Part shown: positions 26,987 through 39,455 of the stretch, one piece after another
Layout: each line of letters begins with the position of its first letter
How positions within the stretch are numbered: the first letter of the stretch is position 1
Assembly: GCA_963921935.1 (NCBI GenBank)
Contig: OY998179.1
Span: forward strand, 23,557,114-23,621,113
DNA length: 64,000 bases
Direction of reading: 5' to 3'
Source: Galeruca laticollis
Taxonomy: Eukaryota; Arthropoda; Insecta; Coleoptera; Chrysomelidae
Program-made: the position numbers and the translations under genes
The notes under the pieces: model-generated
What the model was told of the DNA's origin: nothing
What the model saw: the letters and a program-made list of their open reading frames with translations, nothing else
The model's database searches: none

Positions 26987-27652
26987 GTATGAATTTTCAA
27001 AAAAGCTGTATTAAATTCGCAAAATTATTGGAATGTAACCGTGTTTTACGTCCATTTTCAATATAATTTTAATAATTAAATCCTTTGAAGAGCATAGAAT
27101 ATATTTTTGTTTAATTACAATACAATTACTTATCTTAATTAAACTCTAATTTGGAATGTTCATTAATAAATATTAGTCCTCAAAACTTCGCCTGCTATAC
27201 CCTTCTGGATACCGGTTCGAATAACTATACACTATACACTAATATATCCATCCATTTAATTAATCTTCTTTCTAGCGATGACGGTCGTCAGGATTATGTT
27301 TCCAATTAATTGACGTATGAAAAATTAGAATTTCCCAGACGTAATAGTAAGTGGGCTGGTGCCACGATAAAATTAATATAGAAAACTAATTGTATTTTAT
27401 TGCTTACTAAATTTGATCTTTTTCCCATTTAGACAATGTTTGAAATATGCAGGCTAGACATACATTCAATTTTAGCGATACAAAAGTCCTAACGAAGGAA
27501 ACAATTACAAAAAATTAGTAATTAAAGAGATGATCGAGATGAAACGAGAAAACAAGCTATTACAATATCCTTGAAAATTATACCCACAAACCTTGATAAT
27601 AAATGAAGCAATTAACTTGACAAAATATGCCAAGATAATTATGTTCAAAGTA
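26987..27652. other. AT-rich stretch without a recognised gene
   Basis: Intronic-looking DNA between the Gypsy element and the foldback element. I see no coding or structural signal. Confidence 0.6.
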
Positions 27653-28244
27653 CAGTGGAACTTCCCTAACTCGAATCTCCAAGGGCCGGTACGTTGAATT
27701 CGAGTTACGCAAAATTCAAATTACGGAAAAATGCACTAATTGAGGGTTTTTAAATTTACATTCAAATGCGCAAACAAATACAACTAAAACAAAATATATT
27801 TACATATTATTCCTATTTATATAATATTCCTACAACACGCATATACATTCATAGATTCTTATTTGAAAACATCGGTAATTTTCTTTTGTTTAAATAAGGA
27901 CCATTTACCTTTTTCTATGAAATCCTCCATCAACGGCGCATGTACTGCATAAGGAACATTTCCTTTTTAAGAAACAAAATTTCTTAGGGTCTAGATTGCG
28001 AAATTCGTTTGATTAAATGTGAGTATGATAACAAACAAAAGTTTGTCTGTCGCCGGCTTGGCGCTCGGTAATTCCCCGAAATTGTAGTAGGTGTTTCCAC
28101 AAAAGATTCGAGTTAGGCTACATTCGTAATCAATTCGCTGGCCAAGTGGCACTTTGGTACGCAAGTCGGCACGAAATTTGCCATTCACAATAACTTCAAC
28201 GTCGACTTTATCGCAAGCGCGTTCATACTTAAATAATTGTCAGG

Positions 28245-31200
28245 ATTCCTTCAACATATTAGTCTAATCAACAAGTTCAAAAACGTGTTAAATAGAAATA
28301 AAGCTCCTAAAAATATGTGCCATAGCTCATTCGATTCGGAATTACGTCTAGAAAAATGTTTTTTAAGGGTATATTAGCACATAAAAAATTGCAATTGTTA
28401 ATAACAAAATAAGATAAAAAAAGGTATTTAGTTTTTCATTAATAACTTTTAAAATAATGATATTTAATGAATTTTGAAAAAAGATCCTGAAAGAGGAGAA
28501 AATTTCCAATAAGAAAGTCCTAAAACCCCGGAACTCTATCTATATTATTTCTAATTTTTTTTAACGCTGAAAATAGGGCTCCGCGAGGACGTTACGGTAT
28601 AGGCGCGCCGCCTAAAAAGCCGGTATATCACCTAAAATAATTTTTTTTAATATTAAATAACAATTTAAAAATTTGAATAAATTATAGTGTAATCTAGACA
28701 CTTGAACGAAAAAAACCTTAGGTACTTAATAAAGTTATGCAAAAAAAAATTATTAAAGTTAATTATTTTGTTAATTATAATTTTTTTAAATCAACTAAAA
28801 ATGAAATTTCTAAAAAATGTTATCAAACAATTTTTTTTGGTAATATATTATTATTGCTGTTTTCGCATCTGATATAGGTATTAATTAACATTGGAAAAAT
28901 AAATTTACGTCATTTGTTAAGATGTTTATAAACAAATAGACTATTTTGGGATTTAAAACAAGAATTTTTTTTACTATCTTATAGCATAGGTGAAATGATG
29001 ATTTTTAAAAAAATCTTTTTTTATTGTTTTCAATCGTTTTTTTATATTTCAATTGTTTAAATAATTAGTTAAGAAATTATTTTATTCTTAAAAATCATCA
29101 TTGACCCTTTTCAATGGAATAACAGAGAAAAAAATTTTTTTTATAAATAATTTTATTGTTTATTAACTTAACAATTTGTTACAAATAAATAATATTAACC
29201 GTTATATTTTTTTTCGAAAAACTCAAGTTAAGTTAAGAAAAACATTTTTTTGTATTTTTTACAACACTTTTAAATATTATACAATAATGAAATTACAGCC
29301 GTTACATAATTTGTCAAGTTAAAAATTGTTATAACTTTTAAACTATTAGAGATAGGGTAAAGAACATTTAAGTCATTTTTGTAAAGGTTTTATTTATCTG
29401 TAAAATGAATTCAAAATCGATTCTGTAACTATTATTTATCACTTGTTATAAGCATTTGTTTATAAAATTTTTTTTACATCTTTTGAAATTCCATAGCTTA
29501 TAAATTGTTAAATAATATAGATACAGTTACGGACCCAAGAACTTTTTTATTCTATGATAAAATATCTTTCTAATTACATTAAATATTTTAGAAAATATAC
29601 CTGAAAAAAAAATTAGAAAATAAATTCATTTATTAAATAAAAGATGTCATTTTTTTGTAAATAAATAATTTATAGATCTCCAGTAGAAAGTTATTAAAGC
29701 ATATTTTAATAAATAAATAATTAAACTTAGCAGCATATTAATAATTCAAGTGATGAATACATGAAAACTGATCTGTAGCAGAATATAAATTGGGTAAGTA
29801 TAAATTTGAATTAATATATTATTTAAACAAAAATGGATATTGCTATAATTTATGCGTAATTAGAAAGATATTTTATCATAAAATGAAAAAGTTCTTGGGT
29901 CCGTAACTGTATCTATATTATTTAACAATTTATAAGCTATGGAATTTCAAAAGATGTAAAAAAAATTTTATAAACAAATGCTTATAACAAGTGATAAATA
30001 ATAGTTACAGAATCGATTTTGAATTCATTTTACAGATAAATAAAACCTTTACAAAAATGACTTAAATGTTCTTTACCCTATCTCTAATAGTTTAAAAGTT
30101 ATAACAATTTTTAACTTGACAAATTATGTAACGGCTGTAATTTCATTATTGTATAATATTTAAGTGTTGTAAAAAATACAAAAAAAATTTTTTCTTAACT
30201 TTGTTATATATGATTGTTTTTGTAATTTTTTGAAGTTTTCGAAAAAAGATATAACGGTTAATATTATTTATTTGTAACAAATTGTTAAGTTAATAAACAA
30301 TAAAATTATTTATAAAAAAAATTTTTTTCTCTGTTATTCCATTGAAAAGGATCAATGATTCTTTTTAAGAATAAAATAATTTCTTAACTAATTATTTAAA
30401 CAATTGAAATATAAAAAAACGATTATAAACAATAAAAAAATTTATTTAGGAATTTTTTTTTTAAAAAATCATAATTTCACCTATGCTATAAGATAGTGAA
30501 AAAAAATTTTTTTAAATCCCAAAATAGTCTATTTGATTATAAACAATTTCTTAACAAATGACGTAATTTTTTTTTTCCAATGTTTATTAATACCTATATC
30601 AGATGCGAAAACAGCAATAATAATATATTACCAAAAAAAATTTTTTAGAAATTTCATTTTTAGTTGATTTAAAAAAATTATAATTAACAAAATAAATAAC
30701 TTTAATAATTTTTTTTTGCGTAACTTTATTAAGTACCTAAACAAAAAGAGCTCCACGAAGCGAAAAATTTATAGACCAATTATTTAAACTTTTATACCGT
30801 AATTTATAAAAACAGAGATTGGAAAAAAATTAGTTAATTAACAATGGTGTAACTTTTTGAAAAATCGACAAAAAAATTTTTTTTCACCGAGGTTTTTTTC
30901 GTTCAAGTGTCTAGATTACACTATAGTTTATTCAAATTTTTAAATTGTTATTTAATATTAAAAAAAATTATTTTAGGTGATATACCGGCTTTTTAGGCGG
31001 CGCGCCTATGCCGTAACGTCCTCGCGGAGCCCTATTTTCAGCGTTAAAAAAAATTATAAATAATATAGATAGAGTTCCGGAAGTTAGGACTTTTTTATTG
31101 GAAATTTTCTCCTCTTTCAGGATCTTTATTCAAAATCCCTTAAATATCATTATTTTAAAAGTTATTAATGAAAAACTAAATACCTTTTTTTTATCTTATT

Positions 31201-31365
31201 TTGTTAATAACAATTGCAATTTTTTATGTGCTAATATACCCTTAAAACACATTTTTCTAGACGTCATTCCGAATCGAATGATCTATGGCACATATATTTT
31301 TAGGAGCTTTATTTCTATTTAACACGTTTTTGAACTTGTTGATTAGACTATATGGTCGAAGGATG
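28245..31365. repeat. Giant imperfect palindrome, arms ~1.3-1.5 kb
   Basis: The left arm (~28245-29580) and right arm (~29850-31365) are inverse complements with small indels; the loop is ~270 bp. Landmarks: TAGTCTAATCAACAAG (left ~28262) faces CTTGTTGATTAGACTA (right ~31336). CGCGAGGACGTTACGG and AGGCGCGCCGCCT (left ~28582) face their complements at ~31000-31026. GGACCCAAGAAC (29531) faces GTTCTTGGGTCC (29891-29902). It is very AT-rich, with one GC-rich island in each arm and no credible gene. Confidence 0.9.
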
Positions 31366-32212
31366 ATTCTGTCTGTATTTAGTTCAGTCTGAGGTTAGAG
31401 GTTATGATATGTAATTTGGATTTATTTTGTATAGCAGTATATACTGGAGTTTGGTAGTGAAGGACAACGCGGAATATCAATTCAATGATGCAACCTGCAT
31501 CAACAATTGCCTTTTTTTTAAAGCAAAATCAGCATTGTTGCAAATAAAGTAGAAGTAATGTCCTCTTCCTCCATTTTATTTTTTTAATCATACAGTCGTA
31601 CGGAAAAATCAAGAAAAACAAACCAAAAACACACAATTCGATGAAAATGTTAAACTATCAGACAAATGTTAGATATATCAAAAAACATATTAGTGCGCAT
31701 GTCCCATAGCCGGCACGAAGTGCAAATCGAAGTGAAAGTTTGCAGCTTGCAAGAAATTTCAACGATTTCAACTTTAACTCTAACGCCAAATTGCGTTGTG
31801 AACGATCACACTGAAATAGATTTGCTTAGCTTGCGTGCCACTTGGCCAGCGAATTGATAACGAATGTAGCCTTACGCTTTGTTGCCGTCTCAGTTACTGG
31901 TAACTGCAGTTCGAGTTACAGAAATTCAACTTATACGGAATAGAATACTTCGAGTTAGGAAAGTTAAGGTGCGTACAGACATATAACAAAACTTCGTATC
32001 GTAACGCCGTCGCGTAACAAGTGTGGACGGCACTGCGTAACACCGTAACACCAGAACATAGTAACATCTCGGCGTTCCATCGGTTGTCGGTTTTTTGAGG
32101 CCGCATCAAAGAAATGATACGCACTGATGTTGCACCACTTGTTAGCATGTCTGGACAGGTCTGCGGTACACAGTTGCGATTTATTTTTCGTTTTGTTTAT
32201 TCAGTTTAAAAC

Positions 32213-34228
32213 ATGGGATAGGCAGAAGAATCTACCCTGGATTTCATAAATAGTTATCGTAGTAAAGAAATTTTGTGGGATGCAAAACATCCCAAATACT
32301 ATAATAAAATAAAGAAACATGATGCTTGGGAAGAACTTGCTGTAGAGTTTCGGACAACAGTAGATGAATGCAAAAAAAAATTAATGTTCTTCTGTTAGGA
32401 CTTAAGCGAGAGAAAGCAAAAATTAAAAAGAGCCACGGTACGGGTAAAGGTAAGTTTGAGTAATTCAAAATTAATTTCTTTTCTATTTTGTTTATTTACT
32501 TTTCAATTACAAATTTTATTTTTATTTATTACAGGGCTTTCAGATATCTATGAAAGTAGTTGGTTTGCCTTTAAAAGTTTGCTATTCCTTTGGGACAAAA
32601 ACAAGGTTCGGGAAACACAAAGCACCGTAAGTATAAAACGAATTACGTATAATTATCTTGTCACAAAAGTCGATTTTCGTTTTGAAAGTACGATGACAAT
32701 TCGTCTCTAGTTCGTGTTGCATTTTCGGTTGGTCTTCTGGGAATATTTCTAATTGGAAATAAAGAAGACATTGGTTCATTAGTTATAGTTTTATACTTCA
32801 CTTCTACAAGCTTTCCATCAATTTCTGTATCGAAGGTTCCATGTGGCGTATACAAAGCACAAGATGTGGAACTTTCTCTTAAAAAATTATGTAGATGAGC
32901 TACTGCCATTATAACTAATTCAGCTTTTCTGGGTTCAAGTAACATCGGTTTACGAAGTACTCTAAAAACGGCTGAGGCGATGCCAAATACATTTTCTACA
33001 GTTCTTCGTGCGCGAGATAATCTGTAGTTAAACACTCTTTGCAATGATCCTTTAGGATGTATTCCCGAAAACGGTTTTATTAACGACTCAGTTAAGGCAA
33101 ATGCCTCGTCTCCAATAAAAAAATAGGGAATTTTCTCTTGCCTGCCATGTAAAGCTTCTGGTTTAGGTAAATTTAAGTCATTTCGCTCTAATTTTTTGTA
33201 AAGCGAGGAGTTTTTAAAGATACCACCATCTGAAATTATTCCTTGGCCTCCAGCATCAATATACAAAAAGTTATAATTAGCATCCACTAGGGCAAAAAGA
33301 ACTACACTAAATGTTGATTTGTAATTAAAGAACTCGCTTCCGGTGTTAATTGGAGCTTGTAGAACAACATGCTTCTCATCTAAAGCACCCAGACAATGTG
33401 GAAAGTTCCAGGTGTCCTCAAACTGTTTTGCCACTTCTAACCATATTTCTGGTGTTGAAGGTATCTGTAAAAATTAAAACAAATTTCGTTAAAACAAATT
33501 ATACAGTGCGCCAAAAATAGGACATATTTTTATTTTCTAAATAAGTTTGTTTATTAAATACTTATTCTAAATTATTTTTAATTTTAGAATGTACACGAAG
33601 AAGATAATGATGAAAAGGAAATATCGGGCGATGAAGGAACATTAGCAGATAAAAATAAAAATTCTGCTGTACGAGAGAATCGGGAATGTATAGAAAAGAA
33701 AAGCAACACCTAGTACCGAACAGAAAAGCGAGGAAACGCCAAAAGAGGAATGAAGATTCTGAGAAATTAGATAAAGCTTTTAAAATACTGTCAGAAGCAT
33801 CAGCAAACGCTAGAAACCCACAGGAGAAAAACGAATGTCAAATATTTGGAAATCTTGTGGCTAAAAAACTGGCCAAATATTCTCTTGAATTACAAAGTAC
33901 TGTACAACAAGATATTATGTTAATTTTGTTTAAAGCAGACAAGACCCATCTCGAACAAAGTTCAACCAATTTTTATCATTCGCAATCATACCGTACTCAT
34001 ACTCTTCAGTTATTCATTGCAAATTCTGTGCCACAACATTCTCAATTTGAACAGTATCAGGATAGCCAAGCTTCCAGTTTTACTCAACAGCATTCACAGG
34101 TACCATCTCCAGCATGTAATTATGCTAATTCTAGTATTTCGGATCATTCAAGTCGCACTACTCCAATCAATTCTTTACCACGCCAACTATTGGATATGCC
34201 CGATATTGAATTAGAGAATTCAACATAA
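32213..34228 (+). pseudogene. MADF-BESS DNA-binding partner protein of the Harbinger (3 exons)
   Basis: Exon 1 (32213-32449) carries a MADF domain: 'TLDFINSYRSKEILWDAKHPKYYNKI' and 'DAWEELAVEF'. It has a TAG at codon 3 and a frameshift in a run of nine A. Exon 2 (32535-32636) reads 'YESSWFAFKSLLFLWDKNK', the block that follows MADF. Exon 3 (33598-34228) holds a basic linker and a BESS-like segment ('IFGNLVAKKLAKYSLELQ...ILFKA'). Junctions are GTAAGT/ACAG and GTAAGT/TTTTAG. Its second intron contains the transposase exon on the other strand. In this family the partner protein carries the transposase to DNA; here both genes look damaged. Confidence 0.75.
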
Positions 34229-34740
34229 ACATTTGTTTTGTTTAATGTGTGTTTATTATACTTCTTTAATAAAACAGTTTCTTACCTGTATATTTTCTTT
34301 TAATCCTTCTATAATGGCTTCGCACACTTCAGGAACTATAGCACTTATCGATTGTTAGAAATTTTAAAAATGTATTGTAGACTGGTGAAAGAGTCACCAG
34401 TCGCCAGAAACCGAATTGTTACTGCCAACCTTTCTTGAACAGAAATTGCCGTTCTCTATCTAGTATCTTTTCGTGCTATTTTGGGTCCAATTAAATTAAT
34501 CAAGTAATCGAAGTCTGTTGGAGACATTCTAGTAAAATTTTTGTAAAGGCCACTAGTTGCCTGAAATTGTAAATCCAACAGTAAATGATTTCCGCTGTAC
34601 ACACTTCTATTAGTATACAACCGGGTCTGCCACCAGCGTCTTTCTGCGCGTCGATTTTATTTTTTTTAACTAAGTAATGCATGTATATGTAAGCTGCTGC
34701 AACAACCACCATTGCACACAAGAAAAAGACTAATTTAATT
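32661..34740 (-). pseudogene. HARBI1-like DDE transposase of the Harbinger (2 exons)
   Basis: Exon 2 (32661-33464) encodes the DDE_4 nuclease. Landmarks are 'GALDEKHVVLQAP' (first Asp block), 'YIDAGGQGIISDGGIF' (second) and 'RRTVENVFGIASAVFRVL' (Glu block), plus the His-Leu-His-Asn tail. Acceptor CAG at 33465-33467 follows the family rule. Exon 1 (~34286-34740, donor GTAAG at 34285) encodes the N-terminal 'RRWWQTRLYTNRS', 'FTRMSPTDFDYLINLIGPKI' and 'LAVTIRFLATGDSFTSLQ' but has a frameshift near the A-run at ~34660 and an in-frame stop at ~34450. The catalytic exon is open while exon 1 is broken. Confidence 0.85.
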
Positions 34741-35240
34741 GTTCTGTTTTAGTAAAGACGGAACGGCAAAATGCCCCGTTTATAAGATACGCGACGATGT
34801 ATTGATACCCTATATTTGTTGACACGCCGTATCTTCGATGCGTAACAAACAATTGTTGTGCGACGGAGTTACGATACGAAGTTTTGTTCTATGTCTGTAC
34901 CCACCTTTAGAGTTACAGGAGTTTCACTGTACTTTATAGTCATAGGCGTGCGCAGACTTTTTTATTAGGGGGGCCATTGATTTATTTGAGTATGCCTATT
35001 AAAAATGATAATTAAGCAATAACGGCGCCTTTTCTATAACGCAAAAGTCCATTGCACGCTCATCGGCGAAATAAAAAAAACGTCATTGCCCCATTTCTAA
35101 TTAAAACATTAAGTAATTATACAATTATAAGTAATAGAAGAAAATATATTGAACCAAAAAATAAACTAGAAAAACAAAACGTAACAATACATGGAATCCA
35201 GTGGAAAAAGATAGATAATGATAATATCCTATAAACTAAT

Positions 35241-36020
35241 CTACAAACGCATTCGACGTGTTGCTTCGAATAACACTTTTAACTCGTCTATTACATTGTC
35301 ATAATTCACATTCGCCGTTTTCTCTTGTTCAATGAATAAAAAGAGAAGTGAATCGAGTCTCTGTTGTGACATGGTAGTCCTCAGTTTTGATTTAATTTGA
35401 ACCATTTTTGAGAACGAACGTTCACAAGAGCAACTAGTAACTGGTATGACAGCAAACATTTTTAAAAACGTGAAAAAGCTCGTGTATATTTTGTAGTTGT
35501 TTGAGGAAAGGATCCAAGCCATACAATCATCAAGATTAATACCTTCAGGAATAGAATTATCAAATTTTATTACACTCAGTTCGGCAAGCAATTCTTCTTT
35601 TTTTATTTTCAATTAAGTGAAATCGTCCTCACAATTCAATGATAGTACTTCGTTCACACTTTTAATAATGTCTGTCGTTTCTTGACTAAAACGTTGGTCT
35701 ATTCCGGAAACAAGTGAATCTAAAAATGGATAAAATGTGTTTATTCGAACAAAATCTTTCATATTTTCAATTTCATGTTGATTATCACACATCTGATCAA
35801 TTTTACGCGGAATTTTTCTTTTCCTTGTTTCCGGAATTGTAATACCATGTTTGTCAGATATTTTTTCAACTTCAACATACATTTTATTAAAAAAAAACCG
35901 TCTGAGTCCAATCTCAATTTTTGAAGCGGCAAAAATAAATAATTTTATCAAATCACGACCCCCCACAATCCCCATTGTTCTCATTATTGTGTGAATATTA
36001 TGGCAGCAAACATAAAACAC
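35241..36020 (-). pseudogene. hAT transposase C-terminal half with one in-frame stop
   Basis: The dimerisation domain is obvious ('VIPVTSCSCERSFSKMVQIKSKLRTTMSQQRLDSL' by sense, ~35340-35450). Upstream sequence of the same frame ('FYPFLDSLVSGIDQRFSQET') belongs to the ZMYM-like hAT class. A TAA at 35613-35615 splits an otherwise continuous frame of about 259 codons. The N-terminal core is absent. This is the same general class as the fragment at the left edge of the window. Confidence 0.8.
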
Positions 36021-36119
36021 TGCTCCTCCATACAGTGTGTGATGGCTGTCTCAGGGCAAAACTTTAACAATGCGATTTTAAGTTAGGGACGAGTTACAAA
36101 TGTTTCAGATACTTCTTTT

Positions 36120-36840
36120 AATTTGAAAGATCGTTTGTATGATAAAACTTGGTTGTTCCGACTGTCTTTTGTGGCGGATATCTTTCAAAAACTGAACGAA
36201 TTAAATTTATCATTGCAAGGTAAACAGACAACAGTGTTCCAGGGCTGTAACAAAATAACTGATAACTGCATTCAAAAGAAAATTAGATTTTTGGATTGTT
36301 TGCGTTGGTAAGAGAAAAATAGAAAGCTTTACGTCACTCAGTGAGTTTGTTAGCGATAACGACTCGGAAATGTTTCAAGATGATGTATTTGAAGAATTGG
36401 TCCAATATCTAACTTCGATGTGCGCATCTTTTGAGAAGTATTTTCCCGAAGAACAGAAAACAAAAAGGAAACTGAATTCATGGATCAGTTTTTACCCAAT
36501 TTGCAAAAGCCCGAAAGTATGTCAAACGAGATATATGAATATCTTTTAGAAATGTCGTCAGATACAAGTATGGAGTCACTGTCCAAAACGATGCCTCTCA
36601 ACGAATTTTGGTGCAGAATTTGTGATGAATATCTAATGCTTGCCAAAATGGCTCTGAATATTCTTCTCCAGTTCCCAACAACATATTTGTGCGAAACAGG
36701 ATTCTCAATCTATGCAGCCACGAAAACAAAATACCGCAATAGAATGGACGCCGAACCTGATATGAGACTTTAACTGTCTTCTATCAAACCTGACATCAAC
36801 CAGTTGATGAAAAATAAAAGACAGTTTCATACCTCCCATT
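36120..36840 (+). pseudogene. GTF2IRD2/ZBED-like hAT transposase relic
   Basis: 'FVADIFQKLNELNLSLQGKQTTVF' and 'FSIYAATKTKYRNRMDAEPDMRL' are hallmarks of the transposon-derived hAT domain of the GTF2IRD2/ZBED5 group. A stop near 36309 and a frameshift near 36470 break it. No terminal repeats were located. From 36850 to 38085 I see AT-rich DNA and no gene. Confidence 0.75.
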
Positions 36841-38149
36841 AGCTAGATTTTTTTTCTTTTTTAATATCGTCTATTATTATACATGTTATATAGTAATTTA
36901 CTAAGTAAAGTAAGTAATAATTAGTAACTGTTACATTGTACTTTTATTATTCTTATTAATAAAAAATACATTTTTAAAAAACAATTGTTTTATTGTAGAG
37001 TTTCGTCAATAATTTCGCTTTCCAAAAGGTTTCCGTCACTAAAAAAGTTTCAGAGCCGCTGTCCTAAATAATTGGAATTCATAGCATGGTCTATAATCTC
37101 ATTTGCTACCAATTTTGCAACGTATCGGATCTTTGGATATTACCATGAACAAAGTTTGTGAATACATTTGCGCAAATAATTGTACGGATTATGTCAGTTG
37201 TTCTTTTACTCATCATTTTAAATAAATAAACAAACGTTAAAAGACTTTTATTGAAACTACGCAATAGTACTGACAACTAATAAAGATATAATTTAAGAAG
37301 AAATACGTTTTTTATGATTTTTTAATTTTGGGATTAGGTATTCATCACTTAATTTTCAAATTTTTAACTACTTCCCATCCTTTGTTGTTAAATGTTATAC
37401 AGACAGACACAAATAAAAAATGAATCAATTAAATAATTTAATATTCATTTTTCAAAAATTCCCATTCTTTGTTTCATTCATAATTTTTACACGATCGTTA
37501 TTAAACTTTCTTTTTATGAAGGTTATGCTAGCATCATTTGCATATCTTTAGAAATAATAATGATCAATTAGTATATAGGTACATTCCTGGTTCAACCGTT
37601 TCCTAATGAATTAAAATACTGAGGAGGATACTATCAAATCCAACAGGAAAATGTACTTTTAGGTTATGTATAAATCTAACCGTAAAATACACAACATATA
37701 TATTCTGTATTAGCGCGAGACAAGAAACTGAGGAAAGATCCTATTTTAGGTCGCTTATGCTCATTTGCACAGATATAGATTTAAGTAATACTTTTCTAAG
37801 AAATTCTTAAAAATAAGTATCGCTTAAGAATCACGTGTGTTGCACCACCCTTTTTAAGAAAGAACAGCTTAAGATCGAGAGACTAAAGCAACGACGCAAA
37901 TTTTTAGGGACTTTGACTGTCAACTATTTGTCAGTCTTGTAACGTAGTTTTTTGGCGCTGTTGCATTTATATAATATTTGATTTACATTTTATGGTGGTT
38001 TCATTTGTTTTCGTGTTGTTTTCTATTTATTTTGAATAATTATATTTGTGTGAATATTTTGCCGACCAATTTACCTATTAACATAATGGATGCACAGGTA
38101 CGTATTACGTTGAAATGTGTAAAATAGTACTCTGACGCATTATCTAGGT

Positions 38150-39455
38150 CAGGGCGGTCCAACTGCAAGTGTCCCAAAGGCGGCATTAAAAAAATATGCG
38201 TTGTGCTGGGCCTTATTATAAAATACTTCGTACTTCGAATGAAACTTTATCAGTGAGTTATAATATGCATGGTATACAAAGAAAAAACGCGTTTGTATTA
38301 TTCTTTTAATTTATTAAAAAAATATCAAGTTACAAAGAAATTAGTGGGAAGTTTGAGGACGTTGGTTTTCACTAACCAATGCAACGTTAATATTTGTTGT
38401 TGAGGTAAATTTGAAACTTCCTCCAAATCCCTCATTTTTTCAAAATGATTGCTTACAACTTGGAAAAAATGGAAAATCATGTTTTTTTAATGAAGATTTG
38501 AAAAGCTTAATTTTACTTTTAAGTCCATTTATATGTCCAAATAAGTTGGCAATATTCTGCGATTTTCCTTGTAGCTTCAAATTCAGTTCGTTAAGGTGAG
38601 ATGTCAGGTGTGTTAAAAATGCAAGGTCTGCTAAAAATTGAGCATCTACTATTTGATTTTCTATTTCCATAGTGTTATACTTAACTTCATCTTTAAGAAA
38701 AATAGGTATCTCCTTGCGTAAAGCGAAGAATCGTTGCAAACAGTTTCCAGTGCTTAACCAACGAATATCGGTGTGAAGTAATAAGTCCCTATATGTAGCA
38801 TCTACTTCGTCTAAAAAATTACGAAACTTTCTGTGAATCAAAGCACGATTGCCCCCTCGAATCATATTGGTTATTTTAACAACCACTTTCATGTCATTCA
38901 TTTGATGTAAGGGTTATAATCCGTAATGATAGGCCTTTCTTGACACCCCTGTATATTGTTGACGTAGTGTAATGTCGTTTCATATTATATTCTTTGGGAA
39001 CTGATAGTACTTGCATACAAACAATGCACTGAAGTTTATTATTGTTGTTCGTGATTAAATAGTCTGATTCCCAACGGTCATTATAAACTCGATGTTCGTT
39101 CGTTATTTTTATTTTCTGCGAAGACCTATTTTACCGAGTACTTCACTTAAAAAGCTTTTTAAATTGGTGCGTACTGCACACTAGAACAATTATTAACTAA
39201 CTATGCCCTCTGCCCGTCCCGCTTGACTCAACCTTTTTGTATACGTGTGCGCGACTTCTCGAATATTCGAGGGTGATCGAGTAAGATCTGTCCGATTTTC
39301 AGTAACATCGCTGCGACCTTCTTTCTATCCGTCACATGTTATTTAATGTGTATTTTATCGTTAATGTAAGAATTGTGCATATTTCGAATTTGAGAGCAAT
39401 TTAAACATTTAGAGAACCGCTCCGCGAGTCGCGGGCCTCATGTTGGACAGCCCTG
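38150..39455. mobile_element. hAT (Charlie-like) element with 8-bp target duplication
   Basis: Ends CAGGGCGGTCCAACTG and ...GTTGGACAGCCCTG are the classic hAT-Charlie terminal inverted repeat. Flanks ATCTAGGT (38142-38149) and ATCTAGAT (39456-39463) match at 7 of 8 bases. It is a 1.3-kb deletion derivative. Confidence 0.85.
38440..38901 (-). pseudogene. hAT transposase fragment (GTF2IRD2-like), 153 aa
   Basis: 'HTDIRWLSTGNCLQRFFALRKEI' and 'FLTHLTSHLNELNLKLQGKSQNIANLFGHI' (by sense) are diagnostic of this hAT group. It is the middle part only, without the N-terminal BED and C-terminal dimer domains. Its relation to the plus-strand relic at 36120-36840 is at the family level. Confidence 0.85.

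Larger units (their letters stand above)
31967..34906. mobile_element. PIF/Harbinger transposon, 2.94 kb, nested
   Basis: TIRs of ~50 bp (AGGTGCGTACAGACATA... and, at the right, inverse of AGGTGGGTACAGACATA...) are flanked by the 3-bp duplication TTA (31964-31966 and 34907-34909). It carries the two standard genes of this group, a DDE nuclease (minus) and a MADF/Myb-like protein (plus). It interrupts the right terminal region of the foldback element, so it is the younger of the two. Confidence 0.9.
27653..34929. mobile_element. pogo/Tigger-type foldback element (TA target site), carrying a nested Harbinger
   Basis: Left end CAGTGGAACTTCCCTAACTCG at 27653, right end ...GAGTTACAGGAGTTTCACTG ending at 34929, each flanked by TA. 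CAGTxxAACxxCCxxTAACTCGA ends are typical of pogo/Tigger elements. Inside, the two halves fold on each other. The outer arms share, in opposite sense, 'TTGGCCAGCGAATTGAT' (left ~28130, right ~31842), and an inner palindrome fills 28245-31365. No transposase of its own is seen, so it is non-autonomous. A Harbinger at 31967-34906 has been inserted near its right end. Confidence 0.75.
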
